Below are positions 51,755 through 60,219 of a DNA stretch of 64,000 nt, piece after piece; positions within the stretch are counted from its first letter, which is position 1, and each line of letters starts with the position of its first letter. A program made the position numbers and the translations under genes. The notes under the pieces were generated by a model. It did not search any database and was not told the DNA's origin. It saw only the letters and a list, made by a program, of their open reading frames with translations. This stretch comes from Planctomycetota bacterium (GTDB lineage Bacteria; Planctomycetota; UBA1135; GCA-002686595). Location: positions 248,001-312,000 of the forward strand of contig JAKLKU010000003.1 in assembly GCA_023150475.1 (NCBI GenBank), given 5' to 3'.

Positions 51755-51971
51755 CGCCGAAGCCGCGCTTGACGAGCACCTCGTTCGCGGTCATCCGTGG
51801 CTCACGCTCGCGCTCGCGGCCGCGGCCGGTTGCGTGGCCGTCTGGCTCGTACCGCGGAGCTTGCGAATCGCGGAGCGCTGGGCGCGCTCGGCGCTCGGGC
51901 TCTCTCGCTTGATTCGCGTCTCGGAGCTCGCCGCGCTCGTCCGTCGCTCGCACGGCTGGATCGTGGGTTGA
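51621..51971 (+). CDS. YqjK-like small membrane protein
   Basis: The 116-residue protein has a helical, charged N-terminus (LEELLDQVEQRARHGLKRDLL) and a hydrophobic region HPWLTLALAAAAGCVAVWLVPRSL (about 58-80). Its start is supported by GGAGG 6 nt upstream of the ATG at 51621, within the preceding gene. The overlap with that gene is about 134 nt. It completes the YqjD-YqjE-YqjK-like triad. The third protein's role is unknown. Assignment to a family rests on context more than sequence. Confidence 0.65.
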   Translation: MPASTAIPSKATKLRRPRTLEELLDQVEQRARHGLKRDLLHVASDAEAALDEHLVRGHPWLTLALAAAAGCVAVWLVPRSLRIAERWARSALGLSRLIRVSELAALVRRSHGWIVG

Positions 51972-52102
51972 TCGCCCGTCGGCGCTGGCGACGCGCTCGC
52001 ACCGCTCTGGCCCTGCGCGCTTTCGGAGATTCGTCCCACCGGACGGCGCAGGCGCCGCCTGGGCTATGCTCCCACCGGTCGAACGCTTCGGAGATCTTGC
52101 CC

Positions 52103-53398
52103 ATGCTCCGCTTCTTGCTCGCCACCGTCGTGCTCGTACTCGCTTCGCCCGCCGGAGCGCAGACACACACTGCGACGCTCGCCACCAAGCACTTCGACGT
52201 GCGCTACGAGCCCGGTTCGCGCGCCGGAGCTTTCGTGGAACGCGAAGCCGCGCGCGCCGAGCGTGACCACGCCGAGATCTGCGAGGCGCTCGGGGTCGAG
52301 CCCAAGGGACGCTACCAGCTCTTCCTGTACGACGACGTCGCGGACCTCTCGGCGACGACGGGCACGAGCGGCACTGGCGGTTTCTCGTCCGGGGATCAGA
52401 GCCACATCCCGGTCAACGACGACCAGACGCGCTTCCACGAGCTCGTGCACGTCATCGCCTACGGTCGGCTGCAGAAGGCCGGCAACGAACCACGCAACTT
52501 GTTCTTCGCCGAAGGGCTCGCGAATGCGCTGCTCGAGCACGTCCACGGAGTCCACGTGCACGCCGTCGCGCGCTTCTATCTCGATCGTAAGGTCCTGCCG
52601 CCGCTCGCGGAGATGGCCGGCGCGGCCGACTTCTATGCGTGGCTCGGCGCGCGTCCGGGTTTCAACGCGTACGACGTCGCGGGCAGTTACCTCCGCTTCC
52701 TGCTCGACACGTACGGCACGAAGAAGACGACGCGTTACTACATGGGCGCGACGGCGAGCGTCGCGTTCGGCGTCGACGAGCCGAAGGTCGAAAAGGCGTG
52801 GCGTGAGGCGCTCGCGCGTTTCGAGCTGCGGCCGGAAGTCGCGGCGTTGCTCGAGGAACGGCACGGAGGTTCCGTGACGATGATGCTCGACCTCGCGCGT
52901 CCGCCGGGATTGCCGCCGGAGCTCTTGGGCTCGCCGAAGGACTGGAAGAGCCTGCTCGATCAAGCGCTCGCCCCGCAGAACGGCGCCGAGTGGAAACGCG
53001 TGAAGGACGGCATCGTCGGCAAGAGCGCGCTCGCCGAGTGGTCGATCTGCGAGTTGGGCACGGAGCTCTACGGCGATTGCGTCGTGCGCGCGAAGATCCA
53101 CACGTCGCAGCCGTCGCCGCTGATGCTGCGCCTCGGCGCCGCCAACCAAGCACTGCTCGTCAACGGGACCTTCGTGTACCGCAACGGCGAGTCGCACGCG
53201 TTCTCGCAGCTCGCCAGCATGAACGAAACGCGCCGACTGACCGACTTCGTGTTCGTGCGCCGCGCGGGCCAACTCGAGATCTGGATCGACGAGCGGCGCG
53301 TGCTCGCGACCGACGCCGAAACGACTCCGACCACCATCGGCATCGGCTTCCACCAAGGCGAGGTGCGCTTCGAGGACGTGCGGGTGCGGCGACTCTGA
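52103..53398 (+). CDS. Exported gluzincin metallopeptidase-like protein
   Basis: The 431-residue protein has a signal peptide (LRFLLATVVLVLASPAGAQ). The zinc-binding motif HELVH is at H112-H116, with NLFFAEGLANAL giving the third ligand Glu at residue 137; this is the gluzincin arrangement. The C-terminal 170 residues are beta-rich (from VWDWK-like SPKDWKSLL to the strand-rich end) and resemble a 3-keto-disaccharide-hydrolase or lectin-like concanavalin fold, suggesting a carbohydrate-binding or cell-wall substrate. It may be secreted to the periplasm or surface. It stands alone on the forward strand; it converges with the esterase gene. Confidence 0.85.
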   Translation: MLRFLLATVVLVLASPAGAQTHTATLATKHFDVRYEPGSRAGAFVEREAARAERDHAEICEALGVEPKGRYQLFLYDDVADLSATTGTSGTGGFSSGDQSHIPVNDDQTRFHELVHVIAYGRLQKAGNEPRNLFFAEGLANALLEHVHGVHVHAVARFYLDRKVLPPLAEMAGAADFYAWLGARPGFNAYDVAGSYLRFLLDTYGTKKTTRYYMGATASVAFGVDEPKVEKAWREALARFELRPEVAALLEERHGGSVTMMLDLARPPGLPPELLGSPKDWKSLLDQALAPQNGAEWKRVKDGIVGKSALAEWSICELGTELYGDCVVRAKIHTSQPSPLMLRLGAANQALLVNGTFVYRNGESHAFSQLASMNETRRLTDFVFVRRAGQLEIWIDERRVLATDAETTPTTIGIGFHQGEVRFEDVRVRRL

Positions 53399-53488
53399 GC
53401 CGAACCGGCGCGTGGTGCGGAGCACGGGCCGACGAGCGTGTGCGCGGCGGCGTCGGCGGCGCTCGAACCGGCGCGCGAGCCGGCTCGG

Positions 53489-54253
53489 TCAGCGCGACTC
53501 TTGGAGCAGCTTCGCGAGCTCGTCCGCGACGTTCTGGGCGATGCGGTCGTGGCCCGCGACGTTGGGGTGGATGCCGTCCTCGAGCGTCATCTCGCGCACG
53601 CCGCCGACGCCTTCCATGAAGTACGGGACGAACGCGACGCCTTCGCTCTCGGCGAGCTCGGGATAGACGGCCTCGAAGCTCGCGACGTACGCCTCGCCGA
53701 GGCTCGGCGGCAAGCGTACGCCGAGCAACAGCACGCGCACGCCGAGCTCCTTCGCGCGCCGCACGATGCCGCGCAGGTTCGCTTCGAGCGCGTCGACCGG
53801 TTGGCCGCGGAGACCGTCGTTCGCGCCGAGCTCGACCACGAGCACCGCGGGCTTCTGCGCGAGCACCCAATCGACGCGCCGCAGGCCGCCGGCGGTCGTG
53901 TCGCCGCTGACGCCGGCGTTGACGAGCTCGAACGGCACGCCGCGGCGCGCGAGCTCGCGTTGCAGCGCGGCCGGGAACGCTTGATCGGCAGAAAGATGCA
54001 GTCCCGCCGCGATGCTGTCGCCGAGGAAGACGACGCGCGGCGCGTCGGTCGGCACTTCGAGCTCCACCGCCGCGCGCGGAGCCTCCGCTTCCGCCGCCGG
54101 ACGCTCGCCCGGAAGCGCAGCGACCGGTTTCGGTTGCTCCGAACAGGCTGCGAACACGCCGAGGAGCAGTGCGGCGGAGAGAGTGCCGGCCAACATTCCG
54201 TTCGACGCGCCAGAGCCGCGACGCGTCCTTCGCCAGATCTTCACGCGCTCCAT
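53489..54253 (-). CDS. tesA: TesA-like SGNH lysophospholipase/arylesterase lipoprotein
   Basis: The 254-residue protein has a lipoprotein signal peptide ending LGVFAAC with C37 as lipidation site, then a Pro/Ala linker. The SGNH domain has VVFLGDSIAAGLH (S80), VNAGVSGDTTAGG, ELGANDGLRG (N145) and DGIHPNVAGHDRIA (D226, H229). This is the TesA/arylesterase branch, which removes acyl groups from phospholipids, thioesters or p-nitrophenyl-type substrates. Length is slightly above E. coli TesA because of the linker. It is divergent from ybbA/ybbP, which in E. coli is also next to tesA, so the synteny is retained. Confidence 0.9.
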   Translation of the reverse strand: MERVKIWRRTRRGSGASNGMLAGTLSAALLLGVFAACSEQPKPVAALPGERPAAEAEAPRAAVELEVPTDAPRVVFLGDSIAAGLHLSADQAFPAALQRELARRGVPFELVNAGVSGDTTAGGLRRVDWVLAQKPAVLVVELGANDGLRGQPVDALEANLRGIVRRAKELGVRVLLLGVRLPPSLGEAYVASFEAVYPELAESEGVAFVPYFMEGVGGVREMTLEDGIHPNVAGHDRIAQNVADELAKLLQESR

Positions 54254-54479
54254 GCGTGCCGCACCGTAAGTCGCGACCGCCCGAGCTTCCAGAGCGCGGT
54301 GGGATCGAGCGCCGTCGCGACCTAGGCTTGCGCGTCTGCGAACGCCCTGGCTCGGCCGGAGTTCGGCCGAAACTCGGGCGGCACCCGCTCCGCGCGACCG
54401 GCCCACTCGGGCGACCGTCTACCGCGACGCAGTACCTCCGCATCCGACCCCACGCTTCGCGCGAACCTCCTCACCTGCC

Positions 54480-55178
54480 ATGACCGTGCCCCGCATCGAG
54501 TGCCGCGCGATCGTCAAACGTCTGCCGTCAGGGTCGGCGCTGCTGACGATCCTCGACACGCTCGACCTCGCGATCGAGCCCGGCGAGTTCGTCGCGATCC
54601 TCGGTCCGTCGGGCAGCGGCAAGTCGACGCTGCTCGGCCTGCTCGCCGGCCTCGACCGGCCGACGTCGGGCGAGATCCGGATCGACGGCGAGCGCATCGA
54701 CACGCTCGACGAAGACGCGCTCGCGCTGCTGCGCCGGCGCAAGGTCGGGTTCGTGTTCCAGTCGTTCCAACTGCTCGGCAACCTGACGGCGCTCGAGAAC
54801 GTGCTCTTGCCGCTCGAGCTCGCCGGCGTCGCGAGCGCGCGCGATCGAGCCCGTGAACTGCTCGCCGCCGTCGGCCTCGGCGAACGCGGCCACCACTTCC
54901 CCTCGCAGCTCTCCGGCGGCGAACAGCAACGCGTCGCGCTCGCGCGAGCTTTCGCCCCGCGGCCCGCGATCCTCTTCGCCGACGAACCGACCGGCAACCT
55001 CGACCTCGCGACCGGTGCGCGCGTGCTCGAGCTCCTGGTCGAGCTGCGCTCGCGCGAGAACACGACGTTGGTGCTGGTCACGCACGATCGCGAAGTCGCG
55101 CGGCTCGCCGATCGGCGCATCCACTTGCGCGCGGGCCGCATCGAACGCATCGCGTGCGGCGCGGCGGCGAGCGCATGA
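54480..55178 (+). CDS. ybbA: ABC transporter ATPase, YbbA/LolD type
   Basis: The 232-residue ATPase has Walker A GPSGSGKST (42-50), the Q-loop VFQSFQL, signature LSGGEQQRV (144-152), Walker B ILFADEP (164-170) and switch H in VTHDREVARLADR. The YbbA/LolD/MacB subfamily drives MacB-type permeases and is associated with lipoprotein or substrate extraction from the inner membrane. Its ATG is preceded by no good ribosome-binding site. Its stop overlaps the permease start by 4 bp. Confidence 0.93.
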   Translation: MTVPRIECRAIVKRLPSGSALLTILDTLDLAIEPGEFVAILGPSGSGKSTLLGLLAGLDRPTSGEIRIDGERIDTLDEDALALLRRRKVGFVFQSFQLLGNLTALENVLLPLELAGVASARDRARELLAAVGLGERGHHFPSQLSGGEQQRVALARAFAPRPAILFADEPTGNLDLATGARVLELLVELRSRENTTLVLVTHDREVARLADRRIHLRAGRIERIACGAAASA

Positions 55179-57709
55179 ACCTGCGTTCGGCGCTGGCTTC
55201 GATCGCTCGCGAGTCGCGCGGTTCGCGCGGCCGGCTGCTCTTCTTCGTCGCGTGCCTCGCGCTCGGCGTCGCGGCGATCGTCGGCGTGTCGGCGCTGGTC
55301 GAAGCGGTGCGCGCCGGGATGCGAGCGCAAGCTCGCGAGCTGCTCGGCGCCGATCTCTCGGTCAGCGCGTATCGCCCGTTGCCCGAGGACCTCGCGCTCC
55401 AGCACCAACTGATCGACACCGAGTTCGAGCGCACCGAGATCCGCGAGCTCGCGACGATGGCGAGCTCGTCGAAGAACGGCCGGAGCCAACTCGTCGAAGT
55501 GAAAGCGGTCGGCGGGCGTTTTCCGTTCTACGGCGCGCTCGGGCTCGAGCCGGCGAAGTCGCTCGCCGAACTCCTGACGCCGGAAACGTGCGTCGTCGCG
55601 CCCGAGTTGCTCGCGCCCGGCGCGCTCGCGCTCGGCGATGCGCTCTCGATCGGCTCGGCGAGCTACGTCATCGCCGGCATCGTGCGCGACGAGCCGGGCC
55701 GCCTCGGGCTCGCGTTCACGGCGGGTCCGCGCGTGTTCCTCTCGCTCGACGGCCTCGCCCGCGCGGAGCTCGAGCACTTCGGCTCGCGGATCCGCCATCG
55801 CGCGCTGTTTCGCTATGCGGACGAGACCAAGTTGCACGGCGGCGACTTGCAGTCTTGGGAGTGGTTGCTCGCGCGCGTCTATCTGAAGGACGCGGAGTAC
55901 CTGCGCTTCGAGACGTACCACGACGGCCAACCGACCGTGCGCCGCGCGGTCAATCGCGTCGAACGGTATCTCGGACTCGTGGCGCTGCTCTCGCTGATCC
56001 TCGGCGGCATCGGCGTCGCGATGATCGTCCGCGCGTGGATCGCCGAGCGCACGCAAGCGGTCGCCGTGTTGCGTTGTCTCGGCTTCCGGCCCCGCGAAGT
56101 GCTCGTGTTGTACGCCGGCAACGTCGTGCTGCTCGCGGCGCTCGCGAGCGCGCTCGGCGGTCTCGCCGGGAGCTTCGTGCCGCTCGTGATCGAACGTTGG
56201 CTCGACGAGCTCCTGCCGACCGGCGTCGAACTGTCGTGGCAGCCGCTCGCGATCGTGCGCGGCGTGTGGCTCGGCATCGGCATCGCGCTGGTGTTCAGCC
56301 TGCCGCCGCTCGCCGCGATCTGGCGCGTCGCGCCGGCGCGCGTGCTGCGTCAGGAGGCGGAGCCGCTCGCTGCGCCGAGGCTCGTCACGTGGGGCGCGGT
56401 CGTCCTGCTTGCCGCCGGCATCTTCGCGGCCGCGTGGGTGCAGAGCGACGACCTCGAGCACGCGGCGGCATTCACCGGTGGTCTCGGCGTGCTCGCGCTG
56501 CTGCTCGGTGCGGCGGCGTTCGGACTGACGAAACTCGCCGCGCGCCTGCCGCGCGAACGACTGAGCCCCTACCTCGTGCACGGCGTCGCGGCGCTCGCGC
56601 GGCCCGGCGCCGGCGTGCTCGGCGCGGCGCTCGCGCTCGGCTTCGGCGTGCTCGTCGTGCTCGCGATGGCACTCACCGAGCGCGAGCTCTCGACCAAGCT
56701 CGAACGCGCGTTGCCCGCCGACGCGCCGACGACGTTCTTCGTCGACGTGCAGCCCGATCAGTGGACCGACGTCGAGCGCACGCTCGGCGCGCACGGCGCG
56801 ACCGCGATCGAAAAGGTGCCCGTCGTCACTGCGCGACTGAAGTCGATCGACGGCGTCGACGTCGAGGACACCCGCGGCCGTGGTCAAGGTGGACGCGGAC
56901 GTTGGGCGCTGACGCGCGAGCAACGGATCACGTGGCTCGACGCGCTGCCGTCGAGCAACACGTTGGTCGCCGGGGCTCTGTGGAGCGATCCCGCTGCGAA
57001 CGAGCTCTCGATCGAAGAGGGCTTCGCCGAGGACATCGGCGCGAAGCTCGGCACGCGCCTCGTCTTCGACGTCCAGGGTGTGCCGATCGACTTCACCGTC
57101 ACCAGCCTGCGCACCGTCGAATGGGAGAGCTTCCAGATCAACTTCTTCCTGGTCGCGGAGCCCGGCGCGCTCGAGCAAGCGCCCCACATGGTGCTCGGCG
57201 CCGCGCGCGTCGACGAAACGGCCGAGGATCCGTTGCAGGACGAGCTCGCGAAGGTCGCGCCCAACGTCACGTTCCTGCGCGTGAGAGCGATCCTCGCCAA
57301 GGTGCGCGCGGTGCTCGATCGCCTTGCGCTCGCGGTGCGTGTGCTCGGACTCTTCACGGTGATCGTCGGACTCGTGATCCTCGCCGGCGTCGCGAGCTCG
57401 ACGGCGTTGCGGCGCGGACGCGAAGTCGCATTGCTCAAGACGCTCGGCGTCACGCGCCTCGGCGTCACCGGGCTCTTCGCGACCGAGTTCGCGTTGCTCG
57501 GCCTCGTCGCCGGCTTGGTCGGTGCGAGCGGCGCGTTCGCGCTCGCGTTCGGTTTCCTCGACATCGTGCTCGAGCTCGGGCCCGAACTGCCGTGGCACTG
57601 GCTCCCACTCGCCGCCGCCGCGACCGCCGCCCTCGCCGCCGCGAGCGGCCTCGCAGCGAGCGCCCGCGCGCTCAACACCCGCCCGCTCGAGAGCCTTCGC
57701 GCGAGTTAG
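55175..57709 (+). CDS. ybbP: YbbP-type FtsX-like ABC permease
   Basis: The 844-residue protein has the MacB/FtsX organisation in the long YbbP form: an N-terminal helix (LLFFVACLALGVAAIVGVSALVEAVRAGM), periplasmic domain, three helices around 265-395 (LIVGLLSLILGGIGVAMIVRAW, VLVLYAGNVVLLAALASALG), another periplasmic domain and the last helices from about 720 (LGLFTVIVGLVILAGVASSTALRRGREVALLKTLGV). It forms the membrane part of the YbbA-YbbP complex. ATG at 55175 overlaps the ATPase stop (ATGA), so translation is coupled. The gene's stop shares 4 bases (57706-57709) with the convergent flavoprotein gene. The arrangement with tesA divergent differs from E. coli only in orientation. Confidence 0.92.
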   Translation: MNLRSALASIARESRGSRGRLLFFVACLALGVAAIVGVSALVEAVRAGMRAQARELLGADLSVSAYRPLPEDLALQHQLIDTEFERTEIRELATMASSSKNGRSQLVEVKAVGGRFPFYGALGLEPAKSLAELLTPETCVVAPELLAPGALALGDALSIGSASYVIAGIVRDEPGRLGLAFTAGPRVFLSLDGLARAELEHFGSRIRHRALFRYADETKLHGGDLQSWEWLLARVYLKDAEYLRFETYHDGQPTVRRAVNRVERYLGLVALLSLILGGIGVAMIVRAWIAERTQAVAVLRCLGFRPREVLVLYAGNVVLLAALASALGGLAGSFVPLVIERWLDELLPTGVELSWQPLAIVRGVWLGIGIALVFSLPPLAAIWRVAPARVLRQEAEPLAAPRLVTWGAVVLLAAGIFAAAWVQSDDLEHAAAFTGGLGVLALLLGAAAFGLTKLAARLPRERLSPYLVHGVAALARPGAGVLGAALALGFGVLVVLAMALTERELSTKLERALPADAPTTFFVDVQPDQWTDVERTLGAHGATAIEKVPVVTARLKSIDGVDVEDTRGRGQGGRGRWALTREQRITWLDALPSSNTLVAGALWSDPAANELSIEEGFAEDIGAKLGTRLVFDVQGVPIDFTVTSLRTVEWESFQINFFLVAEPGALEQAPHMVLGAARVDETAEDPLQDELAKVAPNVTFLRVRAILAKVRAVLDRLALAVRVLGLFTVIVGLVILAGVASSTALRRGREVALLKTLGVTRLGVTGLFATEFALLGLVAGLVGASGAFALAFGFLDIVLELGPELPWHWLPLAAAATAALAAASGLAASARALNTRPLESLRAS

Positions 57710-59121
57710 TCCTCGACGACGTGCGTCGCGAAGACCTTTTTGAACTCGGCCCACTTCGCGCGGTCGAACGACTTGCCGTTCAGACACTCGACGGCGCTGT
57801 ACGCCATGAAGAGCGCGTGGTGCGTGTTGTCGTGCGCGAACAGACCTTGGCGGCCGTACGAGATCGCGTTCGGCAACGACTCGGCCCAGCGGTCGAGCAC
57901 TTGGAACGGCTGCTCGTAGCCGTTCAGGTACACCGGATACGCCTGGCCGAGCCGGCGCGTGAACGCCGCGGTCGGCGCCTTCGGCACCGGGATGCCGCTT
58001 CGCGCGAGGTCCTCGACGACGAGTTCGCCGAGCTCCGCGTCGCTCATCTTCCAGAAGCGATCGCCGACTTCGCACGGCAGCTCGGCGCAGAGCACGGTGC
58101 TCGACTTCGGCTCGGTGAGCGCCGCGTAGTTCTTCGGTTCCGAGAGCCGCGTGATCCGCGTGTCGGCGCCAGGGAAGTAGTGCGCGTCGTACTCGGTGAA
58201 CTGGTCGACCGGCAATTGCACGTAGATCAGGATCATCGCGCGATAGCCGATCTTCTCCGTCGCGGAGAGGACTTCCGCCGGCGGCGCGGGCTGCAGCGCG
58301 CGCGCGAGCAACGTGATCGGGATCGTCGACCACAACTGATCGCACTCGAGGACGCGCACGCCGTCGTTCTTGGAGACGTGCACACGCCACGTGTCGCCGA
58401 CTCGTTCGACGCGCGTCATCGTCGTGTCGGTCAATAGCTCGGCACCGTGTTTCGCTGCATCCGCCGCGTACGCTTCGCTGATCTGGCCGAAGCCGCGGCG
58501 CGGGTAGAAGAAGCGCCCGGCACCGGGCTTTTTCATGCCGGGCACCGCGCCGAGGACCTTCTTCACGAGCTTGCCGAAGTTGCCCGCGGAGACGCGGCGA
58601 CGCGCTTGGATGCCGGAGAGCTTCTCGGGCGGATGGCCCCAGAGCTTCACCGCGTACGGGAAGTAGAAGTGGTCGCAGATCGTCGGCCCGAGGTTCGCGC
58701 GCAACACCGACGCGAACGTGTCGCCTTCCGCCGGCGCGCCGGGCAGCTTCTTCGCGATCGCGTCCTTCAGCGAGCCGAACGCGAAGCTCTTGTCGAGCTC
58801 GAGCAAGAGGTCGACGGGCTTCAGCGGGAAGTGGATCCACTTGCCGAGCAACCGAATGCGGCCGTGGCGCGGACGGTCGAGCAAGTCGGGCCCGAGCAGC
58901 GCGCGGATGTCCGCCATGATGTGCGCCTCGGTCGCGGGGTGCAGCCGGTGGCTGCCGTAGTCGAGACGCTGGCCGACCGCTTCGAACGAACCCGAGTTGC
59001 CGCCGAACGTCGCACCGCGCTCGACGAGGATCGCGTGCGCCTTCTTCTGCCGCGCGAGCTGCCACGCCGCGCCGACTCCGGCCGGCCCGCCTCCGAGGAT
59101 CACGACCCGCGCGTCAGCCAC
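57706..59121 (-). CDS. UDP-galactopyranose mutase/protoporphyrinogen oxidase-like FAD protein
   Basis: The 471-residue protein begins ADARVVILGGGPAGVGAAWQLARQ, a dinucleotide-binding Rossmann fold, then GNSGSFEAVGQRLDYGSHRLHPA, the conserved sugar-nucleotide/FAD contact of the UGM-like branch, and FYFPYAVKLWGHPPEKLSG. The C-terminal NGYEQPFQVLDRWAESLPN and HDNTHHALFMAYSAVECL are typical of amine-oxidase-like and PPO-like members. In gene clusters with glycosyltransferases these proteins are usually linked to cell-envelope glycan or glycolipid chemistry, so this is the suggested setting, with reaction unknown. It starts at GTG 59121 and overlaps the flippase-like stop by 8 bp. Confidence 0.85.
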   Translation of the reverse strand: MADARVVILGGGPAGVGAAWQLARQKKAHAILVERGATFGGNSGSFEAVGQRLDYGSHRLHPATEAHIMADIRALLGPDLLDRPRHGRIRLLGKWIHFPLKPVDLLLELDKSFAFGSLKDAIAKKLPGAPAEGDTFASVLRANLGPTICDHFYFPYAVKLWGHPPEKLSGIQARRRVSAGNFGKLVKKVLGAVPGMKKPGAGRFFYPRRGFGQISEAYAADAAKHGAELLTDTTMTRVERVGDTWRVHVSKNDGVRVLECDQLWSTIPITLLARALQPAPPAEVLSATEKIGYRAMILIYVQLPVDQFTEYDAHYFPGADTRITRLSEPKNYAALTEPKSSTVLCAELPCEVGDRFWKMSDAELGELVVEDLARSGIPVPKAPTAAFTRRLGQAYPVYLNGYEQPFQVLDRWAESLPNAISYGRQGLFAHDNTHHALFMAYSAVECLNGKSFDRAKWAEFKKVFATHVVED

Positions 59122-60190
59122 GTTTCACCGTCCGTTGCGTACCGAAGAGCGAACCGACGCGCGAGTTCGCGCGCCGACCGAGCAAGAAGAACAGCGCGCC
59201 GCAGAAGAGCCCGGTCGCGACGAGCACCGTCTGCCAGAGGATCGACGCCGCGGCGCCGAGCGCTTCCGGCAACGCCGCGATCGAGTAGAGCAGGCCGCCG
59301 AGCGTCTTCTCGCGTAGCCCGAAACCACCGAAGCTGATCGGCACGAGCGTGATCGCCTTGGTCATCGGGATCGCGAAGAACCACGTCGCCATCGGCAGGT
59401 CGATGCCGATGCCACGACCGAGCCACGCGTTGAGCAGGACGAACCAGCCTTGCAGCGCGAGCGAGAGCGCCAGGATCACCAGCGCCGCGCTCGGCCGCCG
59501 TGCGAGCCGCCGCAGCGACACCAGCGTCTTCGCGAGCGGCCGCCGCAGCTTCTTCGGCCAACGCTCGAGCTTCACGCGCAGCGCGAGCGGCAGGAAGAGC
59601 AACGCGCCGGCCGCGGCGATCGCGCCGCCGACGAACATCGTCTGTTGCGCCCAACCAGGCAACGCTTCGCGACAGAGGAGCGCGCCGATCACGATCAGCA
59701 CGACGAGAGCGAACGTGTCGATCAACCGCTCGGTCGCGCCGCCGATCACGGCCGCTTCGAAGCGCCGCGTCGCACGACCGGCGAGCACCGCCTTGACCGC
59801 GTCGCCGCCGACGATGCTCGGCAAGCAGAGGTTCGCGAACATGCCGGCGGCGTAACACTGGATCGCGTCGGGGATCGAGAGTCTCGCGCGGCTCAGCCCG
59901 ACCGCGTAGCGCCACTTGAGCGCGCCGACCGCGTGACCGGCGACGAAGCACACGAACACCGCGATCCACGTCGACGCGGCGATGCTGGTCGCGCGCTCCC
60001 AAAGTTCCGCCCACTTCACCTTCGCGAAGAGCAGCGCGAAGAAGCCGAGCGTGAACGCGAGCTTGATCGCGAGCACGGCGAACTTCTTCTTCGAGCTCGG
60101 GCGCGTGGCCGCGTCCGAGGCTTGGGCCGCCGTCGAAACGGCGTCGCCCGACACGGCGGCCGGGCGAGCGGAGGTTTGGGGCGAAGGCAC
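59114..60190 (-). CDS. Flippase-like (LPG synthase-type) multi-pass membrane protein
   Basis: About 358 residues, with seven or eight transmembrane helices. KWRYAVGLSRARLS, MFANLCLPSIVGGDAVKA and VPISFGGFGLREKTLGGLL are the motifs of the lysylphosphatidylglycerol-synthase-transmembrane/UPF0104 (DUF2156-free) flippase-like family. These proteins are thought to move lipid-linked substrates or form membrane parts of glycolipid enzymes. The start is weakly supported: GTG at 60190 gives a reasonable cytosolic leader, but no good ribosome-binding site precedes it and no ATG occurs before the first helices. It is in the same operon as the GT39 gene upstream and the flavoprotein downstream (8-bp overlap). 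Confidence 0.83.
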   Translation of the reverse strand: MPSPQTSARPAAVSGDAVSTAAQASDAATRPSSKKKFAVLAIKLAFTLGFFALLFAKVKWAELWERATSIAASTWIAVFVCFVAGHAVGALKWRYAVGLSRARLSIPDAIQCYAAGMFANLCLPSIVGGDAVKAVLAGRATRRFEAAVIGGATERLIDTFALVVLIVIGALLCREALPGWAQQTMFVGGAIAAAGALLFLPLALRVKLERWPKKLRRPLAKTLVSLRRLARRPSAALVILALSLALQGWFVLLNAWLGRGIGIDLPMATWFFAIPMTKAITLVPISFGGFGLREKTLGGLLYSIAALPEALGAAASILWQTVLVATGLFCGALFFLLGRRANSRVGSLFGTQRTVKRG

Positions 60191-60219
60191 GGTGGCGAGG
60201 GAGGGCGGAGGACGGGCTC

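Noticed and set aside
54419..59065. A reverse-strand open frame of about 1,550 codons
   Set aside because: It is open only because GC-rich coding regions leave few stop codons in the opposite frames. It crosses ybbA, ybbP and the flavoprotein gene in the wrong frame and is composed mainly of Arg, Ala, Glu and Asp.
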